Shown piece by piece: positions 53,372-64,000 of a stretch of 64,000 nt of DNA. Where the stretch lies: assembly GCA_018257865.1 (NCBI GenBank), contig JAEUBA010000006.1:558001-622000 (forward strand), in the 5' to 3' direction. Each line of letters opens with the position of its first letter. Within the stretch, counting starts at the first letter, position 1. The translations under genes and the position numbers were made by a program. A model generated the notes under the pieces. The model searched no databases. It was not told the DNA's origin and worked only from the letters and a program-made list of their open reading frames with translations. The stretch comes from Stereocaulon alpinum (Eukaryota > Ascomycota > Lecanoromycetes > Lecanorales > Stereocaulaceae).

Positions 53372-55656
53372 ATGACACAGTTGAAAAGGTGGCTTGCCGG
53401 ACTCGTTCGCGTGTTCAACCTCATTACCTTCTCACCGTCAAGCGGCGATCATGTATTGCAGCAGTTACCTTTGCAGCCATCCGCTGTGCAGCCATTGATT
53501 GTCCGCCCAGATGCAGGACCCATTTTCCGACCTCCTAACCCTAAAGGCAACTTCATGTGCAACTATACACAAGAAGTCGGCTGGGAATCATGCTATTCTG
53601 CACAGAATAGGTCATGCTGGCTCAAGGGCCCTGATGGAAAGGAGTTCAATATCCACACAAATTACGAGATGCTGGCTCCCAAAGGCACCCTTCGTCGATA
53701 TGAGCTCTATGTCGATGAGAAGGTGCTTAGCCCGGATGGGTTCAAGATGCTCCATGGCAAGGTCTTCAACGACACCTATCCCGGACCATGGATCCAGGCG
53801 TGTTGGGGCGACGAAATCGAAATTAAGGTAACGAACTTAATCAAGTCCAACGGGACCACCATACATTGGCACGGTATTAGGCAGAACGGGACACTCGATA
53901 TGGATGGTGTCAATGGAGTTACCCAGTGTCCTATCGCTACAGACGATTCATTCACCTATAAGTTCAAAGCTACGCAGTACGGTACTTCTTGGTACCATAG
54001 TCACTACTCACTTCAGTATGCCGACGGCATGCTTGGTCCCATGACCATTTATGGACCTTCGTCAACCGAGTATGACGAAGCCGTGGAGCCTATCTTGATG
54101 AGCGATTGGAGCCATCGCAGTGCGTTTCAAGAGTTTTACTTGGAGATGGGTGGCGGGGGACCGCCTAAGATGACGAGTGCACTCATGAATGGCAAGGGTA
54201 TGTTGGGTGACCTGCTCTGATCTTCGTCCACTGACCGATTTGCAGGAAGCTACACATGCAACGATGAAGAGACACAGGCTGGTAATTGTACAACTCCTCC
54301 AGCCAAGTATAGTACGTCCTTCAAAAAGGTAAGAAGAGTTCATATCACCGGACGATCCCTAAATGACATTCCACTAATTTAAAATGACAGGGCAAGAGAT
54401 ATCTCTTAAGGCTTATAAATACGTCTGTGGATTCCACCTGGATATTCTCCATCGATAACCACGTCCTTCAAGTCATTGGTGCCGACTTCGTGCCCATCGA
54501 ACCCTACACGAAGAATCACCTCTTAGTAGGAATTGGTGAGTCTATTGTCCAGAATTGTGGATAGCAAGGATTTGATTGTCAATCAAAGGCCAGCGATATC
54601 ATGTCATTGTTGAGGCAACTCACCCGCTCCCCGATGACAACTACTGGATACGTATGATTGTCGCAGACGGGTGTTCCGGATTCGGAAGGAAAATACCTGA
54701 CGATAGGCTTGGTATACTTCGATATGACGAGTCGAGCGAAGAGGATCCCAACACTAAATCTAACATATTCGGCCGTACCTGCAAAGATGAAGATTATGAG
54801 AACCTCAAACCTGTCTTAAAATGGAACGTTGGCAAACCTTCAAATGAGCGTATGTTCTCCCTCTCTATCTTCTCTTATTTACACTTCCTGCTTTGCCACC
54901 TCGCCGTTGCTCCAGTCAAACAAGCCATTTTGCTAAACCTTGCACTTGATAGAGGAGTACAATACTTTTGCCGTCGGGTTTTCTGACAAGAGCCCAAGAG
55001 CCCCGTGGGGCAACGTCTCGAGATGGGAGCTTGGAAAGAAACCGCTGTGGTTAGACTTCGCCAACCCCACGATCCTGAACATCGGTAAAAAAAAGGAATG
55101 GGATAAAGATGAGAAGCTCGAAGACCTCGTCGTCATTGCTGAGACGAATGCGGACACGCCCGAATCTTGGATCTACCTGTTGATCACAGCCACCAAATTC
55201 CCTTTTAGCGGTACCCCATCACGTTTCAATCCCAGCGCGCACCCAGTAAGTTCCTTCCGTCCCTTACCGTATCTGACAAATCAATTAACTTTCCATTACC
55301 AGCTCCACCTCCACGGCCACGACTTTGCCATTCTAAAGCAATCAACAACACCCTACTGGGATGGTCTCGTAGACATGAAATTCGTAAACCCACCACGCCG
55401 TGACGTCGCATTACTTCCTAAAGGCGGCTACTTGATCATCGCCTTCAAAGCTGATAATCCTGGCTCTTGGCTTTTGCACTGCCATATTGCCTGGCATGCT
55501 TCGTCGGGCCTCGCGATGCAGATTATGGAGCGTGAGAGCGATATCAACAAGACTCTTACGCCGGAGAGGAAGAACGAGACGGATCGGGTTTGTAGTGGTT
55601 GGAATAAGTGGCTGGCTAAGAATAAGCATTTCGAACAGGATGATTCGGGTATTTAG
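53372..55656 (+). CDS. Ascomycete laccase (multicopper oxidase)
   Basis: Oxidises phenols with reduction of O2 to water; typically secreted or cell-wall associated and involved in melanin or phenolic metabolism. Six exons (53372-54197, 54246-54328, 54391-54535, 54589-54849, 54953-55245, 55303-55656) give 653 residues, all phases matching, introns 48-103 bp. The four copper motifs are complete: HWHGIRQ (residues 165-171), WYHSHYS (207-213), LHLHGHDF (537-544, at the start of exon 6) and HCHIAWHASSGL (595-606). The axial position after the T1 Cys is Leu, and the protein ends in DSGI, the C-terminal plug of ascomycete laccases. The N-terminus (1-25) is only weakly like a signal peptide, so secretion is not certain. 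The gene is divergent from the tyrosinase-like gene. Confidence 0.94.
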
Positions 55657-57479
55657 TGAGGAAGGCGTGGAGGAAAGTGTAGATGCTGCTCTCGCGAATG
55701 CTGCGTTGTAGCCCAGGGATTTGGATTGTAAGAGGTAATTGGGCGTTAGATTCCTGACTGTGCGTGTAGCCCTGCATTGTTATCGTATACAAGCAATGAA
55801 GCAGACTCCAGCCCGGAGCTGGAAGTCATTCTTCCAACCGAGATATGCAATACCTTAATAGTACTACTCAAATCAATCTCACCAAATGCTACCCGTTATC
55901 GAGATACTACCTAATCTTCACGATAGCTCCATGGTTTTCCTCTTCGAATAGATTACGTTCATACTCCTCACTTATTAGCACACCACATACACCTCCCACC
56001 TACCCTTCATACCCCTTCCCGTACCGTGTCCTTCTCTCAGGGCGAATGGAAACGACGATGATGGGCACCACATCACCACCGCCAGATGTTGCGTTCTCAA
56101 TCGCAACATCGTTATTTACGGACCCCAATTCATGATAATGCCATAACCCAATTCCAATCCCCTAACATCTTCTCTACTCCAAGTGGGGAAAGAGGAGTCG
56201 ATTGATTGCAGAGAGTGAGCTCAGTCTTGTCAATGCCAGCTCGGTGATATGCCTGTATTCAACTACGCAGTCATGTTGAATTCGTGGATTCGGATGCGGA
56301 TTCTGAGTAAGACACCATAGGTACTAGTATCTTATCAATTAAATGAATTCGGCCACGTCTTTTCGTTTGGAGACAACACAGGGGGGTTGTCGTTGAGCGC
56401 GAGAATGGGAGAGAGCCTTCTACACATCCAATAACTTCGATTTTGATGATTAAGTGTTATTTTGTGGAGTTCATAAGGTAGGCATTAGGTGTCCGGTAGG
56501 CGTGGATATAGGGGTATACTCTTGTGTGTGAGTCGCGGGAAGGTGCTTCTGTAGTCACCTGTGCTCTTCTCAGTAGGTATGAGCGTTGCTTCATACTTCA
56601 TGTCCGTGTATACGAATGCCAAACATCAACTTTGATGAACTCGGTTGTTCTTGCTCTAATCCGCCGATTTGAACAACGCTGAAGACTCTCACATCCGTAA
56701 CTGCAATGCATGGAGTTGTTTTACTTCGATGGTGGCCGGACTGTATGGTCTTCATGAAAGCCAGCAACATGTTCGAAATCGAGCGTAAACGCAGTAAATG
56801 CAAGCGTTTCCTACAAAGACAGAAGCAGAGCTTGTAGTAAGATATTGAGAAACAAAGCGGAACATGGTCTCGTTCTTTGCTTTTTGAGTTGCAAGGTTGG
56901 ACTTTCATTCCAAGCTCGAGCGGGCAGCTAAGAGGTTCTGTAGCCACTTGAGCCGCGAAACGGGTGAGCCCAAGGGAGTGATGCCCAGGCCTGAATTAGT
57001 ATATCCGCAGCTGCAGCAGAAGTTGGTTAGTTCTCGTTTGCGTCTGAGCTGTGGTATAGTGCAAACAGAAGGGTGTAGAGTTGGGGTTAGAGTAATTCAT
57101 TCAACATTGATGTGGATCATGTACGTTTGTCGCCTCTCACCGCTCGGGGATGACGTCTCAACAGTCCTGTGAACTATGGAAACTATGTCACTGACGGGTT
57201 AGAATCCAGCAGTGGTAGAGTGCATGTAAAGCACGTGCAAGTAAGATTGATTCTGTAATAAGGGGGATCTATTAGAGAGCCATATCAGCAGCGGAGAAAT
57301 TCAGGCATTATCCCCTGACTTCGAATCCGTGTCCAAGTACAATGTGTCAGCGCTAATTCGAGTCCCTTCAGAACACTTTTCCTGAAAAGTTCCCACCCTT
57401 GTTAAGATGATTGATCTATGGCAAGACCAAGACCATTAGTTCTTAAGCAATATTTCAAGAAGCCTTGACTTAACTCAGC
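55657..57479. other. Intergenic, no gene supported
   Basis: Separates the converging laccase and coiled-coil genes. No frame has family resemblance. A stretch around 57,195-57,330 has tRNA-like words but does not fold as a tRNA (see rejected items). Confidence 0.45.
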
Positions 57480-58611
57480 TCAGTGGCCTCTGCCAACGGC
57501 CATGCTAGCGGCACTTTCGCCAACATGGACAGCGTCCTCTGCTTCATCCGTGCCTACGCGTCTTACTTGTGGGCGCGTGCTAGCATTGGTGCTAATTGAA
57601 TCACTTCTACGTGGACCTGATTCTGACTGTCGGCGACTGCTCAGGCTCCTTTCTAGCTCACGTATCCGCCTACGCAAGGTCTCGTTCTCGCGCTTCACAA
57701 TCTCGAGCTCAGAACGGTGATGTGCGGTTTCCTCATAGCGCTGGGTTGATGGCACGTATGACGAGCGAGTGCTTCCCGGATTGAATGGCAGCTGAGGCGA
57801 CGGGATTTGGCCCTGTGATGCTGAACTAGTGTGCCGATGGGTGAAGAGATTGGGGAAGTGGTCGCCCTGGTACAGTGAAGAAGAGAGGGATGGTGAAGAG
57901 GCTTCTGATCGCCTGGAAGCAACGGAGCTTTGCCTGCTTAAAGACTCTCTTCGATACGTGTATGGTGCCATGGTTTCTCGTGGTGGAGCAACGCCAGAGA
58001 TCGTACTTCCAGCAACTCCTGCAGTCGTACCAACAGTGCTTCCACTTGTACCAGTAATCCCAGTGCCCGTAGTCGCAGCTGTGTTTATACTTCGAGCACT
58101 CAAGCTGGAGGATGATCGGTGCCGTCGTGACGGCGTCGGATGACTGGGACCAGATATCAGATGGTTGGCATTCTGATCTGTGGAGTCAGGGAGACCAGTA
58201 GAAGCGGACGAGGTTGTGGAAGCTACGGAGGCAGACTGCTGGCGCAACAGCGAGAGTTCGCGCGTCAAGCGATTGACGACAGCCTCTTGCTCCTTTTCAA
58301 GCTGCATATGTAGGTCGGCAGCGGTGAGGGGTCTGGGGTGACGAAGAGGCCCTGTACAGATCCATGTCAGCCCGAGTAGCTCCTCATTGGGTACATCTTC
58401 TCGACTTGGATGTCTTACCAGGCCCAACCCCAACTCCCGTGTTGTCCATATTCGTAGGAGGCTCTCTGAAAGTTAGAGTAGGCGAATGGGTGCTGTGTGG
58501 CGATAAAGGAGCAGGCGGAGGACCCATCATTTGTGAAGCTCGTCGAGAAGAGGACGTATTCCAACGGGGAGTATAGGGAGAGGGAGGTAGAGAATTCAAG
58601 TCAGGAGCCAT
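57480..58611 (-). CDS. Conserved Ser-rich protein with C-terminal coiled coil
   Basis: Two exons, 58611-58419 and 58351-57480, joined over a 67 bp intron (GTAAGA...TGTACAG), give 354 residues. It begins MAPDLNSLPPSPYTPRWN. After the intron comes a helix with heptads (PLTAADLHMQLEKEQEAVVN, continuing to LSLLRQQ). A long Ser/Thr/Gly-rich disordered centre follows, and a strong coiled coil lies near the end (SELEIVKRENETLRRRIREL). I recognise the N-terminal motif from Pezizomycotina proteins without a known function. Dimerising regulators of the bZIP type have similar final coiled coils, but no basic DNA-binding region is visible. Divergent from the Sip5 gene. Confidence 0.82.
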
Positions 58612-59429
58612 GATCTGGTATGGTGTTCCTGGGCAGGAGATACATAAGTGAATCGGCGATCGTTTCGTCAGGGTGCTGAATTATGATCCATACACGCAGA
58701 AAAGTAGCGCGTGGCTCACCACCCGCTTGCTGATGCTCTAGCTGCGAACATGTGCATTCGGCGATATAGTTGCGAAGCGATGTTTCAGTGAAGAGCTACC
58801 CCAGAGCAGGAGGCAGTACGCGTGCGCAGGCACAGAAATAGCTTCAGTGGGGATTGTCCTGTTGATAAGGGCTGATTACCGAATGCGCGGGGCAGATGAT
58901 GGAGGGGTTTTGTGGCCGAGTGACTGTTACAGCGGTTGGTTCGGCTGGAAAGAGGGTCGTTTCTGATCGCCTAGGTATCTCGTTTGCCTGCAACGGTGGG
59001 GTTCCTGTAAAGTGGAGGTGAGTGGAGGTGTCGTGCATGAGACCCGATCTTTTCGGGAAGCTTGAATAGGTAATTTCCAAGACATCACCACCATGCTCTT
59101 GGTCGCAACAACAACAGACAACAGTAGATCACGGTGACACCATCAAGGAGAACATCCATCGCGAACCCGTCACGCGCTCATGGTCTTCTCATACAGCCCG
59201 GGTCCCTTATCACTCCGCTCAACCCTGCTACGGGTATACTCCCGTCCCCTCCTCAGACGATGCTGACAGCGCATGCCTGCTACGGACGACGATAACGCAG
59301 GCTTGAGAAATCCTGAAAAGGCCCAGATTCAATTGCTACAGATGCAGTAACCAAGCAGTGTCCGCCGCTGAGCTTCCCATTGCTTTGATATTCAACTATC
59401 TTCCAGCTCCGAGAGCTGAGTGTTACACC
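58612..59429. promoter_or_regulatory. Divergent promoter region
   Basis: The 818 bp between the coiled-coil gene and the Sip5 gene, serving both. No specific site identified. Confidence 0.4.
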
Positions 59430-62111
59430 ATGGGCAACTCTTCTACCAAAGAGCAGCGTCCGTCGCCGGGACGTTTACGATCAACTGACGGTCATTCAAA
59501 CTCGTCTCCTGCTGGATCAGGTCCTAATTCTCCGTCACATCTGCCCTCCCTTGAACGCCCTCCTTCACACCCGGTCTACAATGTGCGCACAGGGAGAGGA
59601 AGCCGGCCAGATCTCTCTTCGTTGCTCCATATAAGAAGTGGACCTGCCCCAGAAACAATTGGGCCAGAAGGTCGTAGGGAGAGCAAACAGGAAAGAGAGG
59701 CGAGAAAGTTAGAGAAAGAACGAATTGCGAGAGAAAAGGAGCGAGAGCGAAGCATGCGTGAAGAACATGTTGATGGAGGCTATCTAGTCACACAGGGAGT
59801 CTACACAGGAATCGAAGATTATAATAAAGGGGTTGTGCGGCAGCTAATGGTATTACTGTCTCGGAAATGCAATGAGACATGAGTACTGACGAGAGCTTAG
59901 ATCGAGCGGCGCCTAGCGCCATTCTGGAGAGGCTTGAACGACCACTCAGACTCATGGACGGAGAATCAGCTTGTTGCTGTTGCTAGGGGACTGCCTATCC
60001 CTGCTCCTGATGAAATTCCCCTCGAAGAGGAATCGAGTCTATACCCCAATGGGGAATCGGAGGTGAAGACACCATCGAGAAACATTAACAACTTAACAGT
60101 ACCCATGTCTTCTAGATCGCAGTCTTTCACCTCCGACACTTCGTCAAATGTCTCCCCATCCCAGTCATCATTTCCTCCTGGGCCCGGAACTTTTCCCGAA
60201 GCCTCCACCACCGGATCTACTTTATTCAGGGGACGAGCCAAGACACTGGCGTCTCTCACCACGTCCTCTAAAAGTCCTCAAGGGGATATTACACCGCGAG
60301 AGATGCAATTTCCAAAAGATCCATTTGTCAATGGCCAACCTATTGAAGCATATCTATACAAAGACGCTTCTGAATGCCCCATCTGCTTTTTATTTTACCC
60401 TCCCTATCTAAACAGGACTAGATGCTGCGATCAGGCAATTTGCTCCGAATGTTTCGTTCAGATCAAGCGCCCAGATCCCCATCCTCCTGAACATGCTGAT
60501 CCAACGGCCCCACCCCCACCGCCAAACGAGGAAGGCGTAGATCCTGAGGAGTTGGTATCTGAGCCTGCGGCGTGCCCATTCTGCGTTCAGCCAGAGTTCG
60601 GCATCACTTTCGACCCGCCACCGTTCCGTAGAGGATTGACCTATGTGAATCATCCATCAACACATCCATTGGCCAACACGTCTTCCGCCAAGTCCTCAGA
60701 GTCATCCCTGGCCTCTGCTATGAGTAATGGAGGCAGGATGTCACCAACAATTGTTTCACGCAGGAGAACCACATCAGTTTCTGCAACTTCTCCTTCAGTC
60801 ATCACCACCGACAAGATCCGCCCTGACTGGCATCAGAAGCTTGCTGCAGCAAGGGCTCATACGGCAAGACGGTCGGCAGCTGCCACTGCTTTGCATACTG
60901 CTGCCTATCTGATGGGTAATCGTGGCCCAGAGGGTGATGGTCGAGCTATGGGTGCTTTTGGGAGGCGAGGCATCCTGCGACGAACAAGCGGCGCAGATAG
61001 CACATCTGCAAATGCCCAAGCTCAGCTAAACATGCTGGCGTTGATGTCAGAAAGGTACGCGGTGTCAAATGCGCCCAGAGCAGAGGATGGCGAGCCAGCT
61101 ATAACACCAGGGGCACGAGGGAGTTCGAGGAGGAGCAGAGTTGATGACTTGGAAGACATGATGATGATGGAAGCCATTCGACTAAGTCTTGCTTCAGAGG
61201 AAGACAGACGGAAACGCGAAGAAAAGGAAGCTAAGAAGGAAGCCAAGAAAAAGGAAAAGGAAATGAAAAAAGCTGAAAAGGTTGCCAGGAAGACTGGTGT
61301 CTATCCGAGCAGCGCCAATCAAAGTAGCGCGGGCATTGACAGCACCTCGGGCGAGGCTTCCGCCTCACAGGGTGATCTCTCCTCTTTTCTGGGAAAGGGG
61401 AAAGCTCCAGATCAAGGCTCAAGTTCTAGTTTATTGGCCACTGCGGCAGGAGATCCGCAGGAGCACCTCGAGCGAGCTCGTGCACAGATATTACCAACCG
61501 ATTCGGCCTCGTTTTCGTCGCCTTATTCTTCGTCGCCATATAGACCCTCGCATCTCCGAACGCTTTCTAACGCTTCGTCAACTACGTCTTCTATCGAAGA
61601 ATCTGCTCCTGGATCTTTGAAGAGCGATGTCCGTGGTCAGGGATCCTCGTTTGATGTATCTCCAAACGCCAGTGGGGTCAATATTCCTTCGGCAGGATCA
61701 GCACAGGACACTTATATCTCCGGAACGCCTCCTGGTGGTGGAGCGGGAATGGAGCCAATGTTCAATTTCCGCAGTCTGGCTGCCATGGTTGGCCATGATG
61801 ACAAGCTCAAAGACGTAAGTCACGAAGAAGACGTTGATGAAGGGCAGGCTTCCAAGCCCCAACAAAGCGGAGGCTCTAGCAGTTCAAATGCCGAAGCTGA
61901 GATAAAGCGCTCAAGTGCAGCAGCCATAAACGACAATTCAGGTTCAAGAGGGAATGGTACATTTGTTAAGGCCACGGATGCTTCCGATATGGATGTACCC
62001 AGCTTCAAATTTACAGCCTCGTCTCGAACGAATTCGGACTTTGACGATACAAAGCACGCCGCAATGAGAGACGAACACATGCCGAGTGATGATATACACG
62101 CTTCACCATGA
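59430..62111 (+). CDS. SIP5: Sip5 homologue (Snf1-interacting, RING-like)
   Basis: Two exons, 59430-59849 and 59901-62111, joined in phase 0 over a 51 bp intron (GTATTA...GCTTAG), give 876 residues. It starts MGNSSTKEQRP, a potential N-myristoylation signal. A charged helix follows (residues about 85-115, ESKQEREARKLEKERIAREK), then GGYLVTQGVYTGIEDYNKGV and, across the intron, RQLMIERRLAPFWRGLNDHS. The central zinc module has ECPICFLFYPPYLNRTRCCD, AICSECF and ACPFCVQPEFGITFDPP, the Sip5 signature of a degenerate RING. The rest is Ser-rich and disordered, with a lysine/glutamate helix (about 415-460). In yeast Sip5 binds the Snf1 kinase and Reg1-Glc7 phosphatase, linking it to glucose signalling. 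Length is typical for filamentous fungi. Confidence 0.9.
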
Positions 62112-62566
62112 GGGCAAGGAGAACAACGGGGCGTATGTTGGCTATGCTTTGCACCAGGACTCCATTCAGGAAGGCGTAAGGGGTTGTATAGAGGGTCATG
62201 GTCTTTTCGGTTATCTGAAAGCATCAAGGGGGAATCTTTTCTCTGCATGGCGGATCCATCATTTTGGGGCCTCGGTACTACTGTCTACATCGGGCTCATA
62301 CAGTATAGGCAGATATCGGGATTGCCGCTCACCTCTTTTCTAAGATGTGGCGAGAAGTGGAGATAATGGCTGAGTCCTACGCGAATCGAGCTTGGACCCT
62401 GACCTCAGCCACACGGTATGACGTTAGGGCGCTTCCTCCCCACCACGTTTCTAGGCTACCTTGAACCACATTCTTTACATAAACGTACTCCTAAACCCAA
62501 ACACTCCAAAACTCTAAGAACCCACTCACTGTTTATATCCCTCTCAAACTTCAACAATAGCACATC
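62112..62566. other. Spacer between tandem genes
   Basis: These 455 bp hold the 3' UTR of the Sip5 gene and the promoter and 5' UTR of the Vip1-type gene. No further feature is seen. Confidence 0.4.
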
Positions 62567-63625
62567 ATGTCGTCTACAGTCGTCCATGTGAGCCTCATGC
62601 CTGCCCACCTAAGAGCTCCAGGCGCTGACTTTGTGGTCCAGGTTAAGAATATTGCGCACCAGACAAGCGAGAAAGAAGTGAGAGACTTCTTTAGCTTCTG
62701 GTAAGAGCGCTCCCACCAGTATGCACTACCTTTATGTGACTGACGTTACACAGCGGCAAAATCACATCCCTCTCCGTTACCCCCACTTCTGAAGCTGCAG
62801 ATAGCCCTCAAAGCGCAACTGTCACCTTCGAGAAGGAAACGTGAGCAGCCATATCAACCGTCCACCGCAGCTGCAGACTAACAATACATTAGCGCAGCAA
62901 AAACCGCCCTTCTCCTTGACAACACCCAACTCGGCTCTTCCCAAGTCTCTGTCTCCAGCGCAGCAGGCCTCTCCGACCTTGGCGGCACCTCCAGCGAGGA
63001 GGAATCCCGCGAAGGCCACGACATCACCCAGGAAGACAAACCACGCTCCCGCATCGTAGCCGAATATCTCGCGCACGGCTATGTCCTCAGCGATGCCGCT
63101 CTCCAGCGTGCCATTGCTCTCGACAACAAGCATGGCGTCTCCAACCGCTTCACCAACGCCCTCACGAACTTCGACGCTAAATACAAGGCGACTGACAAGG
63201 CAAAGGGACTCGATGAATCCTATGGCGTAACGAACAAGGCTTATAGCGTCTGGGAAGGCCTGAACTCCTATTATGAGAAAGCCATTGGAACGCCTACTGG
63301 GCAGAAACTTGTGGATTTCTATACACGGGGAGATAAGCAAGTCCGTGATATTCACGCTGAAGCGAGACGTCTTGCGGATATGAAGAGCGGAAAGAGCAGC
63401 GGTAGCAAGGAGCAAAATGAGCAAACCATGAAGAATGTGCCTGGCACGGAGAAGACCACGTGTAAGTGTGGAGGAAATGATGGCTCGTGCCCCTGTGCGG
63501 AGGGGAAGTGTGCTTGTAGTGGATGTCCGAAGTCTGAGATTCAGGGGGAGAAATCTGCGACTGGGCCTGCGGATACGATTGCTGCCACTTCAGGCGTGGA
63601 GCCGTTTCCCGAGAAGACCGGATGA
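62567..63625 (+). CDS. vip1: Vip1-type RRM protein with metallothionein-like Cys tail
   Basis: Four exons (62567-62587, 62642-62700, 62754-62840, 62893-63625) give 299 residues, with three introns of 52-54 bp all in phase. Residues 4-80 are an RRM: VVHVKNIAHQTSEKEVRDFF, then SFCGKI and SATVTFEKETAAKTALLLDN. The middle (about 115-230) is the helical region of the fungal Vip1 family: RSRIVAEYLAHGYVLSDAAL, NKHGVSNRFTNALTNFDAKY and TPTGQKLVDFYTRGDKQVRD. The C-terminal block (about 246-269) has eight Cys in CxC and CxxC pairs (CKCGG, CPCAEGKCACSGCPK), which is the pattern of metallothioneins and should bind Cu or Zn. Family function is not settled; Vip1 was first linked to the cytoskeleton and heat response in fission yeast. 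Confidence 0.9.
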
Positions 63626-63889
63626 GAGTGGGAGGTGCTGCTGAACTGAGATGGGGTGTGCTTCGTCAGTAATGTGATGATTAACGAGGCTAGCGAGCGT
63701 GAGGTTTAATGAGCACGACAAAATTACTCTTAGGTAGCATTGACCTTGGCATGTTCACGGAAATCAAACATCAACACAATTAGACACTTTCTTCTCCCCA
63801 GCTCAACTACCCCACCGTAAACTAACTAAGTCCTATCATCCGCTTCTGAGTGGCTCCAAACGTGCCTCATATCCCCACCCAAGCTCTCA
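63626..63889. other. 3' flank between convergent genes
   Basis: Short AT-richer spacer that holds the 3' UTRs of the Vip1-type gene and the partial minus-strand gene. Confidence 0.35.
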
Positions 63890-63971
63890 TCATTCTCCCT
63901 CATCAACATATGCTCTCACATTCAAACCCTTGGGAAAAGGAGGCTTCGCATGTTGAGACACTTTGCACTCC
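63890..63971 (-). CDS. Partial last exon of a gene leaving the window
   Basis: After a TATTTTAG acceptor at 63979-63972 a frame reads ECKVSQHAKPPFPKGLNVRA and a few further residues, then ends in two successive TGA codons. The acceptor, the protein-like sequence and the double stop suggest a terminal coding exon of a minus-strand gene whose remainder lies beyond base 64000. The family is not recognised. Confidence 0.45.
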
Positions 63972-64000
63972 CTAAAATAGTCAAGACGTCAATCTGAGGA

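Noticed and set aside
57195..57335. tRNA-like words (AGTGGTAGAG, a GTA anticodon-like loop, TTCGAATCC)
   Set aside because: No acceptor stem, D-stem or T-stem pairs can be formed around them and the spacing is wrong for a tRNA even with an intron.
1..64000. CRISPR arrays, bacterial operons or prophage
   Set aside because: Spliceosomal introns and fungal gene families throughout; no regularly spaced direct repeats with spacers were seen.

Overview
The window is nuclear DNA of a filamentous ascomycete, most likely a Dothideomycete such as a member of the Pleosporales. The evidence is many short (about 45-105 bp) GT-AG introns with fungal branch points, Pezizomycotina-specific families (Clr5-type regulator, NDT80/Vib1-type factor, ascomycete laccase ending in DSGI, HeLo/DUF7580-like protein, Vip1, Sip5), and an AT-rich stretch at the left edge that looks like repeat-induced point mutation (RIP). 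A run of 99 N inside a hexamer repeat and a 46-base poly-G tract show this is a draft assembly. Gene models were built by hand: exons were joined only where GT...AG borders, phase and protein similarity agreed. Family assignments come from motif recognition, not from searches.

Left part (1-22 kb): an AT-rich RIP-like block cuts off an RRM-esterase gene of the kind found at the N-terminus of fungal NLR-like proteins. It is followed by a four-helix MARVEL-like membrane protein, a gene-poor 3.7 kb stretch with opposed C-rich and G-rich tracts, a DAHP synthase (first step of the shikimate pathway), a small conserved Cys/His-tailed protein, a Clr5-domain regulator preceded by an array of repeated short motifs, a 337 bp MITE-like element, a signal-anchored Cys-rich membrane protein, a 74-residue conserved protein and an epoxide hydrolase.

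Middle (22-48 kb): an unknown 763-residue protein, low-complexity DNA with the sequence gap, a divergent hexokinase-like gene, an UNC93-like transporter, then a head-to-head betaine aldehyde dehydrogenase / choline oxidase pair (choline to glycine betaine). Next is a divergent pair of HeLo/DUF7580-zinc-finger protein and helical partner, which looks like fungal self/non-self machinery, then an NDT80-family regulator and a GH3 N-acetylhexosaminidase-like protein fused to GNAT domains. The hexokinase, NDT80 factor and GH3-GNAT gene recall the GlcNAc catabolic cluster (hxk3, ron1, nag3) described in Trichoderma, or alternatively the XprF/XprG starvation regulators.

Right part (48-64 kb): a tyrosinase that appears to have lost the third CuB ligand region, placed head-to-head with an intact six-exon laccase; a conserved coiled-coil protein; the Sip5 homologue; a Vip1-type RRM protein with a metallothionein-like tail; and the last exon of a gene running off the right edge.
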